NCBI RefSeq assembly: GCF_030815415.1
Contig: NZ_JAUSWW010000001.1
Location: 5,952,001-6,016,000 of the forward strand
Direction of reading: 5' to 3'
Length of the DNA: 64,000 bases
Origin: Streptomyces canus
GTDB lineage: Bacteria; Actinomycetota; Actinomycetes; Streptomycetales; Streptomycetaceae
Shown: positions 26,839 to 36,353 of the stretch, in pieces
Position numbering within the stretch: the first letter of the stretch is position 1
Layout of the letters: each line of letters opens with the position of its first letter
The notes under the pieces: model-generated
The model's database searches: none
What the model saw: only the letters and a program-made list of their open reading frames with translations
Told to the model about the DNA's origin: nothing
Made by a program: the position numbers and the translations under genes

Positions 26839-27221
26839 CCGAGCACCAGCCGTCCGGTCATCTCACCGAGGCGGATCCGGGCCAGCGCGAGGTTGCCCTC
26901 CACGCGGGCCAGCCACAGATGCAGGAAGACGCTGCTGTCGAAGGACGTCCGGACGAAGCACAGGACGTGGTAGCTGTCCCGGTTGCTGATGATCACGTCC
27001 TCGACCGGTGGGTCGGTGACGTCGTCGTCCGGGGCGAACGCCCGGTGTTCGGCGGCCAGTCGGGCCAGCTCGGCCACCTCCGCGGCGGCCGCCTCGTGGT
27101 CGCCGCCCGGTGACTCCCCGGCGGTGCCCAGAGCCAGCCCGCTCGTCCAGTCGACCAGCGCGACGCCCCGGGCACCGGGTAGTTGCATGGCTTCCAGCAG
27201 ACACTCGTCGATTCCGGGCAC
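26835..27221 (-). CDS. Roadblock/LC7-domain protein (first in cluster)
   Basis: Single-domain protein of 128 aa: 'CLLEAMQLPGARGVALVDWTSGLALG' then 'DSYHVLCFVRTSFDSSVFLHLWLARVEGNLALARIRL'. It is a paralogue of the 25030-25404 protein. It is the first gene of a four-gene operon, overlapping the next by four bases, with a cluster of TGCGTCAA-like boxes upstream. No Ras-like GTPase is encoded nearby, unlike in conservons. Confidence 0.85.
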   Translation of the reverse strand: MPGIDECLLEAMQLPGARGVALVDWTSGLALGTAGESPGGDHEAAAAEVAELARLAAEHRAFAPDDDVTDPPVEDVIISNRDSYHVLCFVRTSFDSSVFLHLWLARVEGNLALARIRLGEMTGRLVLG

Positions 27222-27318
27222 CGCGGTTCCCCTCCCGCATGGGGTTCGGCTGAGTGACGCCGAAACTACGCAGGGTGTGCGTGAGGGGTGAGGATTCTGG
27301 CATTTTCCAGTGGAACAT

Positions 27319-27394
27319 GCGTCAGATGACTAAGGTGGGTCAACTGAGCTCGTTTTCGGGACAGTTGACGCACATGTCCACCGGCGTGCGTCAA
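27319..27394. promoter_or_regulatory. Cluster of TGCGTCAA-like boxes upstream of the Roadblock operon
   Basis: GTCAACTG (27339-27346) and CAGTTGAC (27362-27369) form an inverted repeat. TGCGTCA (27318-27324) and TGCGTCAA (27387-27394) are further copies, and 27364-27372 reads the same box on the other strand. Four copies within 80 bases suggest a regulator-binding region, 120-175 bases before the operon start. Confidence 0.45.
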
Positions 27395-27408
27395 CGGCGC
27401 GCGGTTGT

Positions 27409-28812
27409 TCAGAGGGTGGTGAGCCCGGACGCGTGCGCCCCTCCGGATTCGGCCACGATCTCGTCCAGGGTCTGCGGCGTACGGACGGTCGCGAAAGCGA
27501 CCCCGCCACCGTCGCCGTCACCACGGCCGTCAGTCGGGCCGAAGCCGTAAATCCCCGGCCGGGCCAGGGAGTTGTACGCGTAGTGATGCGCGAAGTAGTA
27601 CGCCCCCGTGTCCAGTGCCGCCGCGTAGTCCCCCTGCTCCAGCAGCGGCAGGGCCCGCCCCTCGGCGAGCAGATCCCCGGCGAAGCAGGCCGGCCCGGCG
27701 ATGTCCTGCACCACCTCGGGCCCCTCTTTGGGCCGCCCCTTCGCGTCGTACGCCGCGATCCTGAGCGGCCACGACCCCGGCACATACACCGTCCGCGTCG
27801 CCACCTGCACCCCCGCGTGGGTCACCGCGACCGCCCGCCCGCCCGCGCTCTTGGCGTACTCGACCCGCGCCACGATCGTCCCGTGCTTGGCCAGCAACGA
27901 CCGCCCGAACTCGGTGACCAGCCCGTACCGCCCGTCGAACAGCCCCGGCACCGTCTCGCTCAACAGCCGCGCGTACTGCGCGTACGTCGGCGCCGTCGCG
28001 TCCGAGGCGAAGTTCACCGGCAGCCCGCCACCGATGTCGACCGTGTCGATCTGCCGCCGCCCGATGCTCCGGTTGATCTCCTCGGCGAGCGCGTACGTCT
28101 CCGCGGCCCCCTGCGTCATCAGCGAGAGCGGGATGCCCTGGGAGCCGGTGTGCGCGTGCAGCCGGGTGAGCCAGGGGCGGTCGGCGTAGGCGCGCACGAT
28201 CCACTCCCGGGCGCCCTCGTCCCGGAGCGCCACCCCGAACTTCGAGGTCGCCGTGGCCGTGGACGTCGCTCCGATCGAACCCCCGCCGACCTGCGGGTTG
28301 ACCCGGATCCCGATGGGGGAGCGGCTCGTGGCGGACCGCATCATGGCGTCGATACGGTCCAGCTCCTGCGGATTGTCGGCGTTGACGGCGATCCCCAGCG
28401 CCAGCGCCTCCCGCAGCTCGGCCGGCGTCTTCGCGGGCGAGTCCAGAACGGTCATCTCCGGACGCAGCCCCGCCGCGCGCGCCAGCGCCAGCTCGCCCGG
28501 ACTGGCCACCTCCGCGCCGATCCCCGCCTCCCGTAGCAGCCGCAGTACCGGCACCAGCGGGGTCGCCTTCACCGCGAAGGCGTGCAGCACTGGGGTGCCG
28601 GGCGCGGTGACCGCGTCGAACGCCGCCCGCAGCTCGGCCGCCGACTCCCGGATGCCGGTCACGTCCAGAAGGCCGACGATGGGGTGGCCGAGCCCCAGCA
28701 GCCCCTGCTCCACGGCGGCCCGCACCGCCTCGTCCCGCCGTACCGCGCGTGCCAGGTGCTCCCCGTCGCCGTTGTCCACGCCGTCCCCCGTCAGGTCGAT
28801 GTCCGTGCCCAT
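27409..28812 (-). CDS. LysA-like fold-III PLP decarboxylase (Y4yA-type)
   Basis: Protein of 467 aa in the group IV (alanine-racemase fold) decarboxylases related to diaminopimelate decarboxylase. The PLP lysine is K82 in 'HAFAVKATPL', with a glycine-rich phosphate loop 'DIGGGLPVNF' and a C-terminal 'GPACFAGDLL' containing the CxxxD-type substrate loop. The 'VTEFGRSLLAKHGTIVARV' block is typical. Divergence from true LysA (long insertions, Ala/Gly-rich linker) and lack of lysine-pathway neighbours suggest a different D-stereocentre amino acid substrate. ATG 28812 is chosen over 28824. It is divergent from hutU. Confidence 0.8.
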   Translation of the reverse strand: MGTDIDLTGDGVDNGDGEHLARAVRRDEAVRAAVEQGLLGLGHPIVGLLDVTGIRESAAELRAAFDAVTAPGTPVLHAFAVKATPLVPVLRLLREAGIGAEVASPGELALARAAGLRPEMTVLDSPAKTPAELREALALGIAVNADNPQELDRIDAMMRSATSRSPIGIRVNPQVGGGSIGATSTATATSKFGVALRDEGAREWIVRAYADRPWLTRLHAHTGSQGIPLSLMTQGAAETYALAEEINRSIGRRQIDTVDIGGGLPVNFASDATAPTYAQYARLLSETVPGLFDGRYGLVTEFGRSLLAKHGTIVARVEYAKSAGGRAVAVTHAGVQVATRTVYVPGSWPLRIAAYDAKGRPKEGPEVVQDIAGPACFAGDLLAEGRALPLLEQGDYAAALDTGAYYFAHHYAYNSLARPGIYGFGPTDGRGDGDGGGVAFATVRTPQTLDEIVAESGGAHASGLTTL

Positions 28813-28860
28813 GCATCCAGCCAAACACCGGTTCCCGCCCCATGCCGAAGGACCGCGCTA

Positions 28861-28889
28861 TTGACTAGATCTATTCAGAAAGTCAAGAT
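28861..28889 (+). promoter_or_regulatory. Candidate hut operon promoter
   Basis: TTGACT (28861-28866), a 17-bp spacer and CAAGAT (28884-28889). A palindrome TAGATCTA (28866-28873) inside the spacer could be an operator. The whole patch is strikingly AT-rich. Confidence 0.45.
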
Positions 28890-28927
28890 GTGAATAACAG
28901 CAGCAACAGTCCGCTAGGAGGCAGACC

Positions 28928-30607
28928 ATGTCAGGACCCCGCCCCGTCCGAGCGTCACGCGGTACGGAACTGAGCGCCCTGGGATGGCAGCAGGAAGCCG
29001 CCCTGCGGATGCTGCAGAACAACCTCGACCCCGAGGTCGCCGAGCACCCCGACAAGCTCGTCGTCTACGGCGGCACGGGCAAGGCGGCCCGTGACTGGCG
29101 CTCCTTCGACGCGATGGTCCGCACACTGCGCACCCTCAAGCAGGACGAGACGATGCTGGTCCAGTCCGGCCGGCCCGTCGGCGTCATGCAGACCCACGAG
29201 TGGGCGCCGCGCGTGCTGATCGCCAACTCCAACCTCGTCGGCGACTGGGCGAACTGGGAGGAGTTCCGCCGCCTGGAGGCCCTCGGCCTGACCATGTACG
29301 GCCAGATGACCGCCGGCTCCTGGATCTACATCGGCACCCAGGGCATCCTCCAGGGCACCTACGAGACGTTCTCCGCCGTCGCCGCGAAGAAGTTCGACGG
29401 CACCCTCGCCGGGACGATCACCCTCACCGCCGGCCTCGGCGGCATGGGCGGCGCCCAGCCGCTCGCCGTCACCATGAACGACGGTGTCGCGATCTGCATC
29501 GACTGCGACCCGCGGGCGATCGAGCGCCGGATCGAGCACCGGTACCTGGACGTACGGGCGGACAGCCTCGAGCACGCGCTCCAGCTGGCGGTCGAGGCCC
29601 GTGACCAGCGCAAGCCGCTGTCCATCGGCGTCCTCGGCAACGCGGCGGACCTGGTGCCCCAGCTGCTCGCCATGGGCGCTCCCATCGACATCGTCACCGA
29701 CCAGACCTCCGCCCACGACCCGCTGGCGTATCTGCCGACCGGCCTCGCCTTCGAGGACATGGCGGACGCCGCGGCGAAGGACCCCGCCGGGTTCACCCAG
29801 CGCGCCCGGGAGTCGATGGCCCGGCACGTCGAGGCCATGGTCGGCTTCATGGACGCCGGCGCCGAGGTCTTCGACTACGGCAACTCGATCCGCGGCGAGG
29901 CCCAGCTCGCCGGGTACGAGCGGGCGTTCGCCTTCCCCGGCTTCGTCCCCGCCTACATCCGGCCGCTGTTCAGCGAGGGCAAGGGCCCCTTCCGCTGGGC
30001 GGCCCTGTCCGGCGAGGCGTCCGACATCGCGAAGACCGACAAGGCGATCCTGGAGCTGTTCCCCGAGGCTGAGTCCATTCACAACGCGTCCCTGCACCGC
30101 TGGATCAAGATGGCGGGGGAGCGGGTCCACTTCCAGGGCCTGCCCGCCCGTATCTGCTGGCTCGGCTACGGCGAACGCGACAAGGCCGGCGAACGCTTCA
30201 ACGACATGGTGGCCTCGGGTGAGCTGGCGGCCCCGCTGGCGATCGGCCGCGACCACCTCGACTCGGGTTCCGTCGCCTCCCCCTACCGCGAGACCGAGGC
30301 CATGCTCGACGGCTCCGACGCGATCGCCGACTGGCCGCTGCTGAACGCCATGGTGAACGTGGCGTCCGGGGCGTCGTGGGTGTCCATCCACCACGGTGGC
30401 GGCGTGGGCATGGGGCGGTCGATCCACGCGGGCCAGGTGTCCGTGGCCGACGGCACGAAGCTCGCCGGCGAGAAGCTCCGGCGGGTGCTGACGAACGACC
30501 CCGGCATGGGGGTCATCCGGCACGTGGACGCGGGATACGACATCGCGGCGTCGGTCGCCGACGAGCGGGGCGTGCGGGTGCCCATGCGCGAGGGTGACGA
30601 CGCGTGA
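28928..30607 (+). CDS. hutU: Urocanate hydratase
   Basis: Urocanase of 559 aa, the usual length. It hydrates urocanate to 4-imidazolone-5-propionate using a tightly bound NAD+. It shows the N-terminal '[27 protein letters not shown]', the Rossmann motif '[14 protein letters not shown]' and the family's conserved Cys in '[15 protein letters not shown]'. AGGAGG precedes the ATG. It is the first gene of the hut operon and overlaps the next by GTGA. The preceding step, histidine deamination, has no proven gene in this window. Confidence 0.97.
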   Translation: MSGPRPVRASRGTELSALGWQQEAALRMLQNNLDPEVAEHPDKLVVYGGTGKAARDWRSFDAMVRTLRTLKQDETMLVQSGRPVGVMQTHEWAPRVLIANSNLVGDWANWEEFRRLEALGLTMYGQMTAGSWIYIGTQGILQGTYETFSAVAAKKFDGTLAGTITLTAGLGGMGGAQPLAVTMNDGVAICIDCDPRAIERRIEHRYLDVRADSLEHALQLAVEARDQRKPLSIGVLGNAADLVPQLLAMGAPIDIVTDQTSAHDPLAYLPTGLAFEDMADAAAKDPAGFTQRARESMARHVEAMVGFMDAGAEVFDYGNSIRGEAQLAGYERAFAFPGFVPAYIRPLFSEGKGPFRWAALSGEASDIAKTDKAILELFPEAESIHNASLHRWIKMAGERVHFQGLPARICWLGYGERDKAGERFNDMVASGELAAPLAIGRDHLDSGSVASPYRETEAMLDGSDAIADWPLLNAMVNVASGASWVSIHHGGGVGMGRSIHAGQVSVADGTKLAGEKLRRVLTNDPGMGVIRHVDAGYDIAASVADERGVRVPMREGDDA

Positions 30608-31882
30608 CGGTGAGCGAGAGCGCCCTGCGGGACGGCCGCCCACAGCCCGGGGCCGGCAGTTCCTTCCACAGCATGTGGAGCGAGCTTCGCCCCATCGGCC
30701 GTCACCCCGACTCCCACGGCTACCGCCGCTACGCCTGGACCGGCGCCGACGGCGAGTGCCGGGCCTGGTTCAAGGAGCAGGCCGAGGCCCGCGGGCTGAC
30801 CTACGAGCTGGACCGCAACGGCAACCAGTGGGCCTGGCTCGGGGACCCCTCCGCCGGGGACGCCGTCGTCGCCGGGTCGCATCTGGACTCCGTGCCGGAC
30901 GGTGGTGCCTTCGACGGCCCTCTCGGCGTCGTGTCCTCCTTCGCCGCGCTCGATGAACTCCGCGCCCGCGGGGCGACGTTCACCAGGCCCCTCGCCCTCG
31001 TCAACTTCGGCGACGAGGAGGGCGCCCGGTTCGGGCTGGCCTGTGTGGGGTCGCGGCTCACCTCGGGGCAGCTCACCGTGGAGCAGGCGCACCGGCTCAC
31101 CGACGGGGACGGGGTCACGCTCCCGAGGGCCATGGAGGCCGCCGGGTACGACCCCGACGCCCTCGGCGCGGACCCGGAGCGGCTCTCCCGCATCGGCGCC
31201 TTCGTCGAGCTGCATGTCGAGCAGGGCCGGGCGCTGGACCTGTCCGGCGACCGGGTCGGGCTCGCCAGCGCCATCTGGCCGCACGGGCGGTGGCGGTTCG
31301 ACTTCCGGGGCGAGGCCAACCACGCCGGCACCACCCGGCTCGTCGACCGGCGCGACCCGATGCTGTCGTACGCCGAGACCGTCCTCGCCGCCCGCCGCGA
31401 GGCCGAACTCGCCGGTGCCGTCGCCACCTTCGGCAAGATCTCCGTCGAGCCCAACGGCGTCAACGCCATCCCGTCCCTCGTCCGCGGCTGGCTCGACTCC
31501 CCGCGCCGCCGACCAGGAGAGCCTGGACGCCGTCGTCGGCGGGGTCGAGAAGGCCGCCCGCGAGTACGCGGCAGCCCACGGCATCGACCTCGACGTGGTC
31601 CGCGAGTCCTTCACCCCCGTCGTCGAGTTCGACCACGCCCTGCGCGACGAACTCGCCCGCATCCTCGGCGGGAGCGGCGGCACCGACCTCAAGGTCCCCG
31701 TCCTGGGAACCGGCGCCGGACACGACGCCGGGATCCTCTCCGGGCACATCCCGACCGCCATGCTGTTCGTACGCAACCCCACGGGCGTCTCGCACTCCCC
31801 GGCCGAGTTCGCGGCCGAGGACGACTGCGTGGCCGGGGTACTCGCACTCGCCGACGTACTGGAAGGGCTGGCCTGCAGGTGA
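30604..31882 (+). pseudogene. M20 amidohydrolase (allantoate amidohydrolase-like), frameshifted
   Basis: Homologue of allantoate amidohydrolase/N-carbamoyl-amino-acid hydrolase. Metal ligands appear in 'GSHLDSVPDGGAFDGPLG', 'DEEGARF' and '[11 protein letters not shown]'. The frame starting at GTG 30604 is good to 'SLVRGWLDS', then breaks. The homologous continuation ('[19 protein letters not shown]...' to the final His in 'SHSPAEF') lies in the +1 frame and stops at 31882. One extra C in the run 31499-31502 accounts for the break: either a sequencing error or a true inactivation. Corrected length would be 425 aa. In hut context it is a candidate N-formylglutamate deformylase replacing HutG. 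It overlaps hutU and hutF by GTGA. Confidence 0.85.
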
Positions 31883-33231
31883 CCCGGAAGACCTACTGGC
31901 TCGAACACGCCTGGCTCGACACCCACGTCGAGCCGGGCGTGGCCGTGGCGACCGAGGACGGGCGCATCGCCACCGTCCGCACCGACACACCCACCCCGCC
32001 CCCCGGCGCCGAGATCCTGCGCGGCCTCACGCTGCCCGGCCTCGCCAACGCCCACTCGCACGCCTTCCACCGCGCCCTGCGCTCCACCGTCCAGGTCGGC
32101 TCCGGCACCTTCTGGACCTGGCGCGAGGTCATGTACGCCACGGCCGACCGGCTGACCCCGGAGAACTACCACGCCCTCGCCCGGGCCGCCTACGCCGAGA
32201 TGGCCCTGGCCGGCATTACCGCGGTCGGCGAGTTCCACTACGTCCACCACGCCCCCGGCGGCACCCCCTATGCCGACCCCAACGCCATGGGCGAGGCCCT
32301 CATCGCGGCCGCCGCCGATGCCGGTATCCGCATCACCCTCCTCGACACCGCCTACCTCTCCTCCGGCATCCTGAACAAGCACAGCGGACAGCCGCCCAAC
32401 ACCCACCAGCTGCGCTTCTCCGACGGCAGCGCGGACGCCTGGGCCGAACGCTGTTCAGTTCTCAAGGAACGGGATCACGCGCGGATCGGGGCGGCCGTCC
32501 ACTCCGTACGGGCCGTGCCGGCCGGCCAGTTGGCGACCGTGGCGCAGTGGGCCGAGGAGCGGCGGGCCCCGCTCCATGTCCATCTGTCCGAGCAGACCGC
32601 CGAGAACGACGCCTGCCGGGCCGCCCACGGATGCACCCCCACCCAGCTGCTCGCCGAGCACGGCGTCCTCGGCCGGCGCACCACCGGCGTCCACAACACC
32701 CACCTCACCGACGAGGACATCGCCCTCATCGGCGACTCCGGCACCGGCACCTGTATGTGCCCCACGACGGAACGCGACCTCGCGGACGGCATCGGACCCG
32801 CGGTCGCCCTCCAGAGGGCGGGCTCCCCGCTCTCCCTCGGCTCCGACAGCCACGCCGTCATCGACCTGCTCGAAGAGGCACGGGCGATGGAGCTCAACGA
32901 GCGCCTGCGCACCCGCACCCGGGGCCACTGGACCGCCGCCGCGCTGCTACGGGCCGCCTCCGCCGACGGTCACGCGGCCCTCGGCTGGGACGGGGCGGGC
33001 ACCCTGGAGGCCGGCGCGCTCGCCGACTTCACGACCATCGCCCTCGACTCGGTCAGGACGGCAGGGTCGCTGCCGCGGCTCGGGGCCGAGACGGCCGTAT
33101 TCGCCGCGTCGGCAGCAGACGTGTCGCATACGGTCGTGGGAGGTCGCCATGTCGTACGGGACGGGGTCCACTGCCTCGTACCGGATGTGCCGAAGGCCCT
33201 CGCGGACGCGGTCGAAGCCCTGCGCGGATGA
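31879..33231 (+). CDS. hutF: Formimidoylglutamate deiminase
   Basis: Amidohydrolase of 450 aa that hydrolyses N-formimidoyl-L-glutamate to N-formyl-L-glutamate and ammonia. It shows the Zn ligands '[11 protein letters not shown]', 'GEFHYVHH', 'HLSEQTAEN' and '[19 protein letters not shown]', all typical of HutF rather than guanine or chlorohydrolase relatives. The start is GTG 31879, overlapping the preceding gene's stop by four bases. Because of the frameshift upstream, the uncorrected frame reads straight through into hutF without a stop. Confidence 0.93.
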   Translation: MTRKTYWLEHAWLDTHVEPGVAVATEDGRIATVRTDTPTPPPGAEILRGLTLPGLANAHSHAFHRALRSTVQVGSGTFWTWREVMYATADRLTPENYHALARAAYAEMALAGITAVGEFHYVHHAPGGTPYADPNAMGEALIAAAADAGIRITLLDTAYLSSGILNKHSGQPPNTHQLRFSDGSADAWAERCSVLKERDHARIGAAVHSVRAVPAGQLATVAQWAEERRAPLHVHLSEQTAENDACRAAHGCTPTQLLAEHGVLGRRTTGVHNTHLTDEDIALIGDSGTGTCMCPTTERDLADGIGPAVALQRAGSPLSLGSDSHAVIDLLEEARAMELNERLRTRTRGHWTAAALLRAASADGHAALGWDGAGTLEAGALADFTTIALDSVRTAGSLPRLGAETAVFAASAADVSHTVVGGRHVVRDGVHCLVPDVPKALADAVEALRG

Positions 33232-33308
33232 CTCCGGGCCGCGCGCCCGCTCGGCCCGCCCCTGTCCCCGAACCCGCCCCCACCGCCGACCAGGCCACCA
33301 AGGACGCC

Positions 33309-34523
33309 ATGAGCAACGCGACGACCGTCAGCCCCGCCCATTCCGCGAGCACCGCCAGCACGCTCATCACCAACATCGCCGCCCTGGTCACCAACGACCC
33401 CTCTCTAGGTGACGGATCCCCCCTCGGACTGATCCAGGACGCGGCCGTCGTCATCGAGGGCGACCGCGTCGTGTGGACCGGTGATCAAAGCAAAGCACCC
33501 GCCACTGACAACCGGGTCGACGCGGCCGGCCGGGCGGTCGTCCCCGGCTTCGTGGACTCCCACTCCCACCTCGTCTTCGCGGGCGACCGGACGCAGGAGT
33601 TCAACGCCCGGATGTCGGGGCGGGCGTACAGCGCGGGCGGCATCCGGACGACGGTCGCGGCGACCCGGGCGGCGAGCGACGCCGAACTGGAGGCCAACCT
33701 CACGCGCTACCTCGCCGAGGCCCTCCGTCAGGGCACCACGACCTTCGAGACGAAGTCCGGCTACGGCCTGACCGTCGAGGACGAGGCCCGTGCCCTGCGC
33801 ATCGCCGCCGCGCACACCGAGGAGGTCACCTACCTGGGCGCGCACATCGTCCCGCCCGACCACGCCGAGGACCCGGCCGCCTATGTGGACCTCGTCACCG
33901 GCGAGATGCTCGACGCCTGTGCCCCGTACGCCCGTTGGATCGACGTCTTCTGCGAGAAGGGCGCCTTCGACGGCGACCAGGCCCGCGCGATCCTCACGGC
34001 CGGCAGGGCGAAGGGGCTGCACCCGCGCATCCACGCCAACCAGCTCTCCCACGGCCCGGGCGTCCAGCTCGCCGTCGAACTCGACGCCGCCAGCGCGGAC
34101 CACTGCACCCACCTCACGGACGCCGACGTGGAGGCACTGGCGAACAGCAGCACCGTCGCCACGCTCCTGCCCGGCGCCGAGTTCTCCACGCGCGCGCAGT
34201 GGCCGGACGCCCGCCGCCTGTTGGACGCGGGCGTCACGGTCGCCCTCTCCACGGACTGCAACCCGGGCTCGTCCTTCACGTCGTCCGTCCCGTTCTGCAT
34301 CGCCCTCGCGGTACGGGACATGGGCATGACCCCCGACGAGGCGATCTGGTCGGCCACGGCGGGCGGCGCGGCGGCCCTGCGCCGCGACGACATCGGCCGC
34401 CTCACGCCGGGCGCCCGAGCCGACCTCACCCTCCTCGACGCCCCGAGCCACGTCCACCTGGCCTACCGGCCGGGGGTGCCGCTGGTCGCCGGGGTATGGC
34501 GACGGGGCGTGCGCGAGATCTGA
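33309..34523 (+). CDS. hutI: Imidazolonepropionase
   Basis: Amidohydrolase of 404 aa that opens imidazolonepropionate to formimidoylglutamate. It shows '[13 protein letters not shown]', '[11 protein letters not shown]', '[10 protein letters not shown]' and '[11 protein letters not shown]', all classical HutI blocks. ATG 33309 has AAGGA just upstream and gives the usual length. An in-frame ATG at 33228 overlaps the hutF stop (ATGA) and would add 27 Pro/Ala-rich residues, so translation may instead begin there by coupling. Last gene of the operon. Confidence 0.94.
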   Translation: MSNATTVSPAHSASTASTLITNIAALVTNDPSLGDGSPLGLIQDAAVVIEGDRVVWTGDQSKAPATDNRVDAAGRAVVPGFVDSHSHLVFAGDRTQEFNARMSGRAYSAGGIRTTVAATRAASDAELEANLTRYLAEALRQGTTTFETKSGYGLTVEDEARALRIAAAHTEEVTYLGAHIVPPDHAEDPAAYVDLVTGEMLDACAPYARWIDVFCEKGAFDGDQARAILTAGRAKGLHPRIHANQLSHGPGVQLAVELDAASADHCTHLTDADVEALANSSTVATLLPGAEFSTRAQWPDARRLLDAGVTVALSTDCNPGSSFTSSVPFCIALAVRDMGMTPDEAIWSATAGGAAALRRDDIGRLTPGARADLTLLDAPSHVHLAYRPGVPLVAGVWRRGVREI

Positions 34524-34594
34524 GCAAAAACGTCAGATCCGCCCGCACGCCCCGCACTCACCACCGTCATGCCCCGCGCTCGCACCGGGTGGGG

Positions 34595-35488
34595 TCACTC
34601 CTCGACCGTCAGCCCCTTCCGCAGCCGCACCAGCGTCCGCGACAGCAGTCGTGACACGTGCATCTGGGAGATCCCGAGCTCGTCGCCGATCTCGGACTGG
34701 GTCAGGCCCGCCACGAACCGCAGGGAGAGGATCTTCCGGTCCCGGGGCGGGAGTTCGGCGATCAGGGGCTTCAGGGACTCGACGTACTCGATGCCCTCGA
34801 TGCCGTGGTCCTCGTAGCCGATCCGGTCGGCCAGGGCGCCCTCGGCGTCGTCCTCCTCCGGCTGGGCGTCCAGGGAAGAGGCCGTGTACGCGTTGGACGC
34901 GGCCATGCCCTCGACGACCTCGTCCTTGGTCAGGCCGAGGCGCTCGGCCAGTTCACCCACCGTCGGGGCGCGGTCCAGCCGCTGGGCCAGTTCGTCGCCC
35001 GCCTTGGCGAGGTCGAGCCGGAGCTCCTGGAGCCGGCGGGGCACTCGCACCGACCAGGACGTGTCGCGGAAGAAGCGCTTGATCTCACCGACGATGGTTG
35101 GCATCGCGAAGGTGGGGAACTCCACACCTCGGGAGAGTTCGAAGCGGTCGATCGCCTTGATCAGGCCGATCGTGCCGACCTGGATGATGTCCTCCATCGG
35201 TTCGCTGCGGGAGCGGAAGCGGGAGGCGGCGAACTTGACCAGGGCGAGGTTGAGCTCGACGAGCGTGTTGCGGACGTACGAGTATTCGTGGGTGCCCTCC
35301 TCCAGCGACTCCAGCCGCGCGAAGAGGGTCTTGGAAAGGGCCCGTGCGTCCACCGGCCCCACCTCGTCGAACGGGGGGATCTCCGGAAGCCCGGCAAGTG
35401 GGTCGTCCTGCTCGATGGGATCCAGATGTTCCGGGGGGGATGTCGACGTCGCTGTCGGGGTATGCGAGGCGTCGAGCCGGGGTGACAT
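34595..35488 (-). CDS. RNA polymerase sigma factor, SigB/SigF/SigI type
   Basis: Group 3 sigma factor of 297 aa. Region 2 spans about 70-140 ('LVKFAASRFRSRSEPMEDIIQVGTIGLIKAIDRFE'), region 3 about 150-215 ('TVGELAERLGLTKDEVVEGMA') and region 4 about 235-295 ('LPPRDRKILSLRFVAGLTQSEIGDELGISQMHVSRLLSRTL'). The acidic, Pro-rich N-terminus lacks region 1.1. Start ATG 35488 has GGAGG five bases upstream. It is divergent from an STAS antagonist and a HATPase anti-sigma gene, so control by partner switching is expected. From memory, the S. coelicolor counterpart is sigI. Confidence 0.92.
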   Translation of the reverse strand: MSPRLDASHTPTATSTSPPEHLDPIEQDDPLAGLPEIPPFDEVGPVDARALSKTLFARLESLEEGTHEYSYVRNTLVELNLALVKFAASRFRSRSEPMEDIIQVGTIGLIKAIDRFELSRGVEFPTFAMPTIVGEIKRFFRDTSWSVRVPRRLQELRLDLAKAGDELAQRLDRAPTVGELAERLGLTKDEVVEGMAASNAYTASSLDAQPEEDDAEGALADRIGYEDHGIEGIEYVESLKPLIAELPPRDRKILSLRFVAGLTQSEIGDELGISQMHVSRLLSRTLVRLRKGLTVEE

Positions 35489-35740
35489 GATGTCCTCCAT
35501 CGTTCTCGGCATATGGGCTGCCGAAGCCATTTGCGTGCACTGCGGTGTGCGGCGCCTCCAAAGCCGGCCGTGTCGAGTACGTGTCCTTACTAGCCCTACC
35601 CGCTTTCCTGACCCCACCGCAAGTGCATTCTGTTCGGATATGTCCGTTTGTGTGCAGATGTTCGGGTGTCGAGGCGTGAAGGGAAGGCGTAGTGTTCGTG
35701 GGCGTCAGGAGCAGCCACGACGTCGGGAGAGAGAGACGGC

Positions 35741-36118
35741 ATGGACCGCGGGACGGTCGGCAGCGCACAGTCTGGCCGGCTTCTGGTCGAGGTGCGGAAA
35801 CAAGGCGCCAGCGCCGTTGTGACCCCGGCGGGTGAGTTGGATCACCACACCGCCGATCTGTTGCGTGAGCCACTCGAGGCCTGCCTCGACGACGGCTTCC
35901 ATCGGCTGGTGGTGGACTGCTCGCGTCTGGAGTTCTGTGACTCCACCGGGCTCAACGTACTTCTCGGCGCACGACTGAAGGCCGAGGCCGCCGGTGGCGG
36001 AGTCCATCTCGCCGGGATGCTGCCCGTGGTGGCACGCGTCTTCGAGATCACCGGCGCCGATGCGGTGTTCACCGTCCATGACACGCTCGAAGCGGCCCTG
36101 GCCGACGAGACCGGCTGA
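35741..36118 (+). CDS. Anti-anti-sigma factor (STAS domain)
   Basis: Single STAS domain of 125 aa, RsbV/SpoIIAA-like. The phospho-acceptor serine lies in 'LEFCDSTGLNVLLGARL'. When dephosphorylated, such proteins bind the anti-sigma kinase and release sigma. A GGGAGAGAG site precedes ATG 35741. It is followed by a small hairpin, then the anti-sigma gene 235 bases on, and is divergent from the sigma gene. Confidence 0.93.
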   Translation: MDRGTVGSAQSGRLLVEVRKQGASAVVTPAGELDHHTADLLREPLEACLDDGFHRLVVDCSRLEFCDSTGLNVLLGARLKAEAAGGGVHLAGMLPVVARVFEITGADAVFTVHDTLEAALADETG

Positions 36119-36144
36119 GCCGGTCCGTCGGGCCTCGTGGTGCC

Positions 36145-36166
36145 CCGGGCGTCCCTGTGCGCCCGG
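36145..36166 (+). terminator. Small hairpin after STAS gene
   Basis: 7-bp stem CCGGGCG/CGCCCGG, 26 bases after the stop. It may attenuate or end the STAS transcript before the anti-sigma gene. Confidence 0.4.
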
Positions 36167-36353
36167 TGCGTTCCACGCGCGTCCGCCTCGCGAGGAAAGG
36201 CGCGGGCCGAAACAGGGGGGTGTTCCGCCGGTTCGGTCGGGCAGGAGACATCCTGAAAAAGACGTCAGGCGCGGCGACGGATCCATCGTCGATCTACGTA
36301 CTGAACTCTGACTATTGAATTGTGAACTGGTGAATCGGTGAGGTGAAGCGCTG

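Noticed and set aside
30604-33231. One continuous 875-residue protein joining the amidohydrolase and HutF
   Set aside because: The middle 130 residues are Arg/Pro-rich and unlike any family, while the +1 frame continues the amidohydrolase exactly. The fusion is a product of the frameshift.
31290-34523. A 1077-residue open frame ending with HutI
   Set aside because: Only the last 404 residues are HutI; the rest is an out-of-frame shadow of the amidohydrolase and hutF genes.
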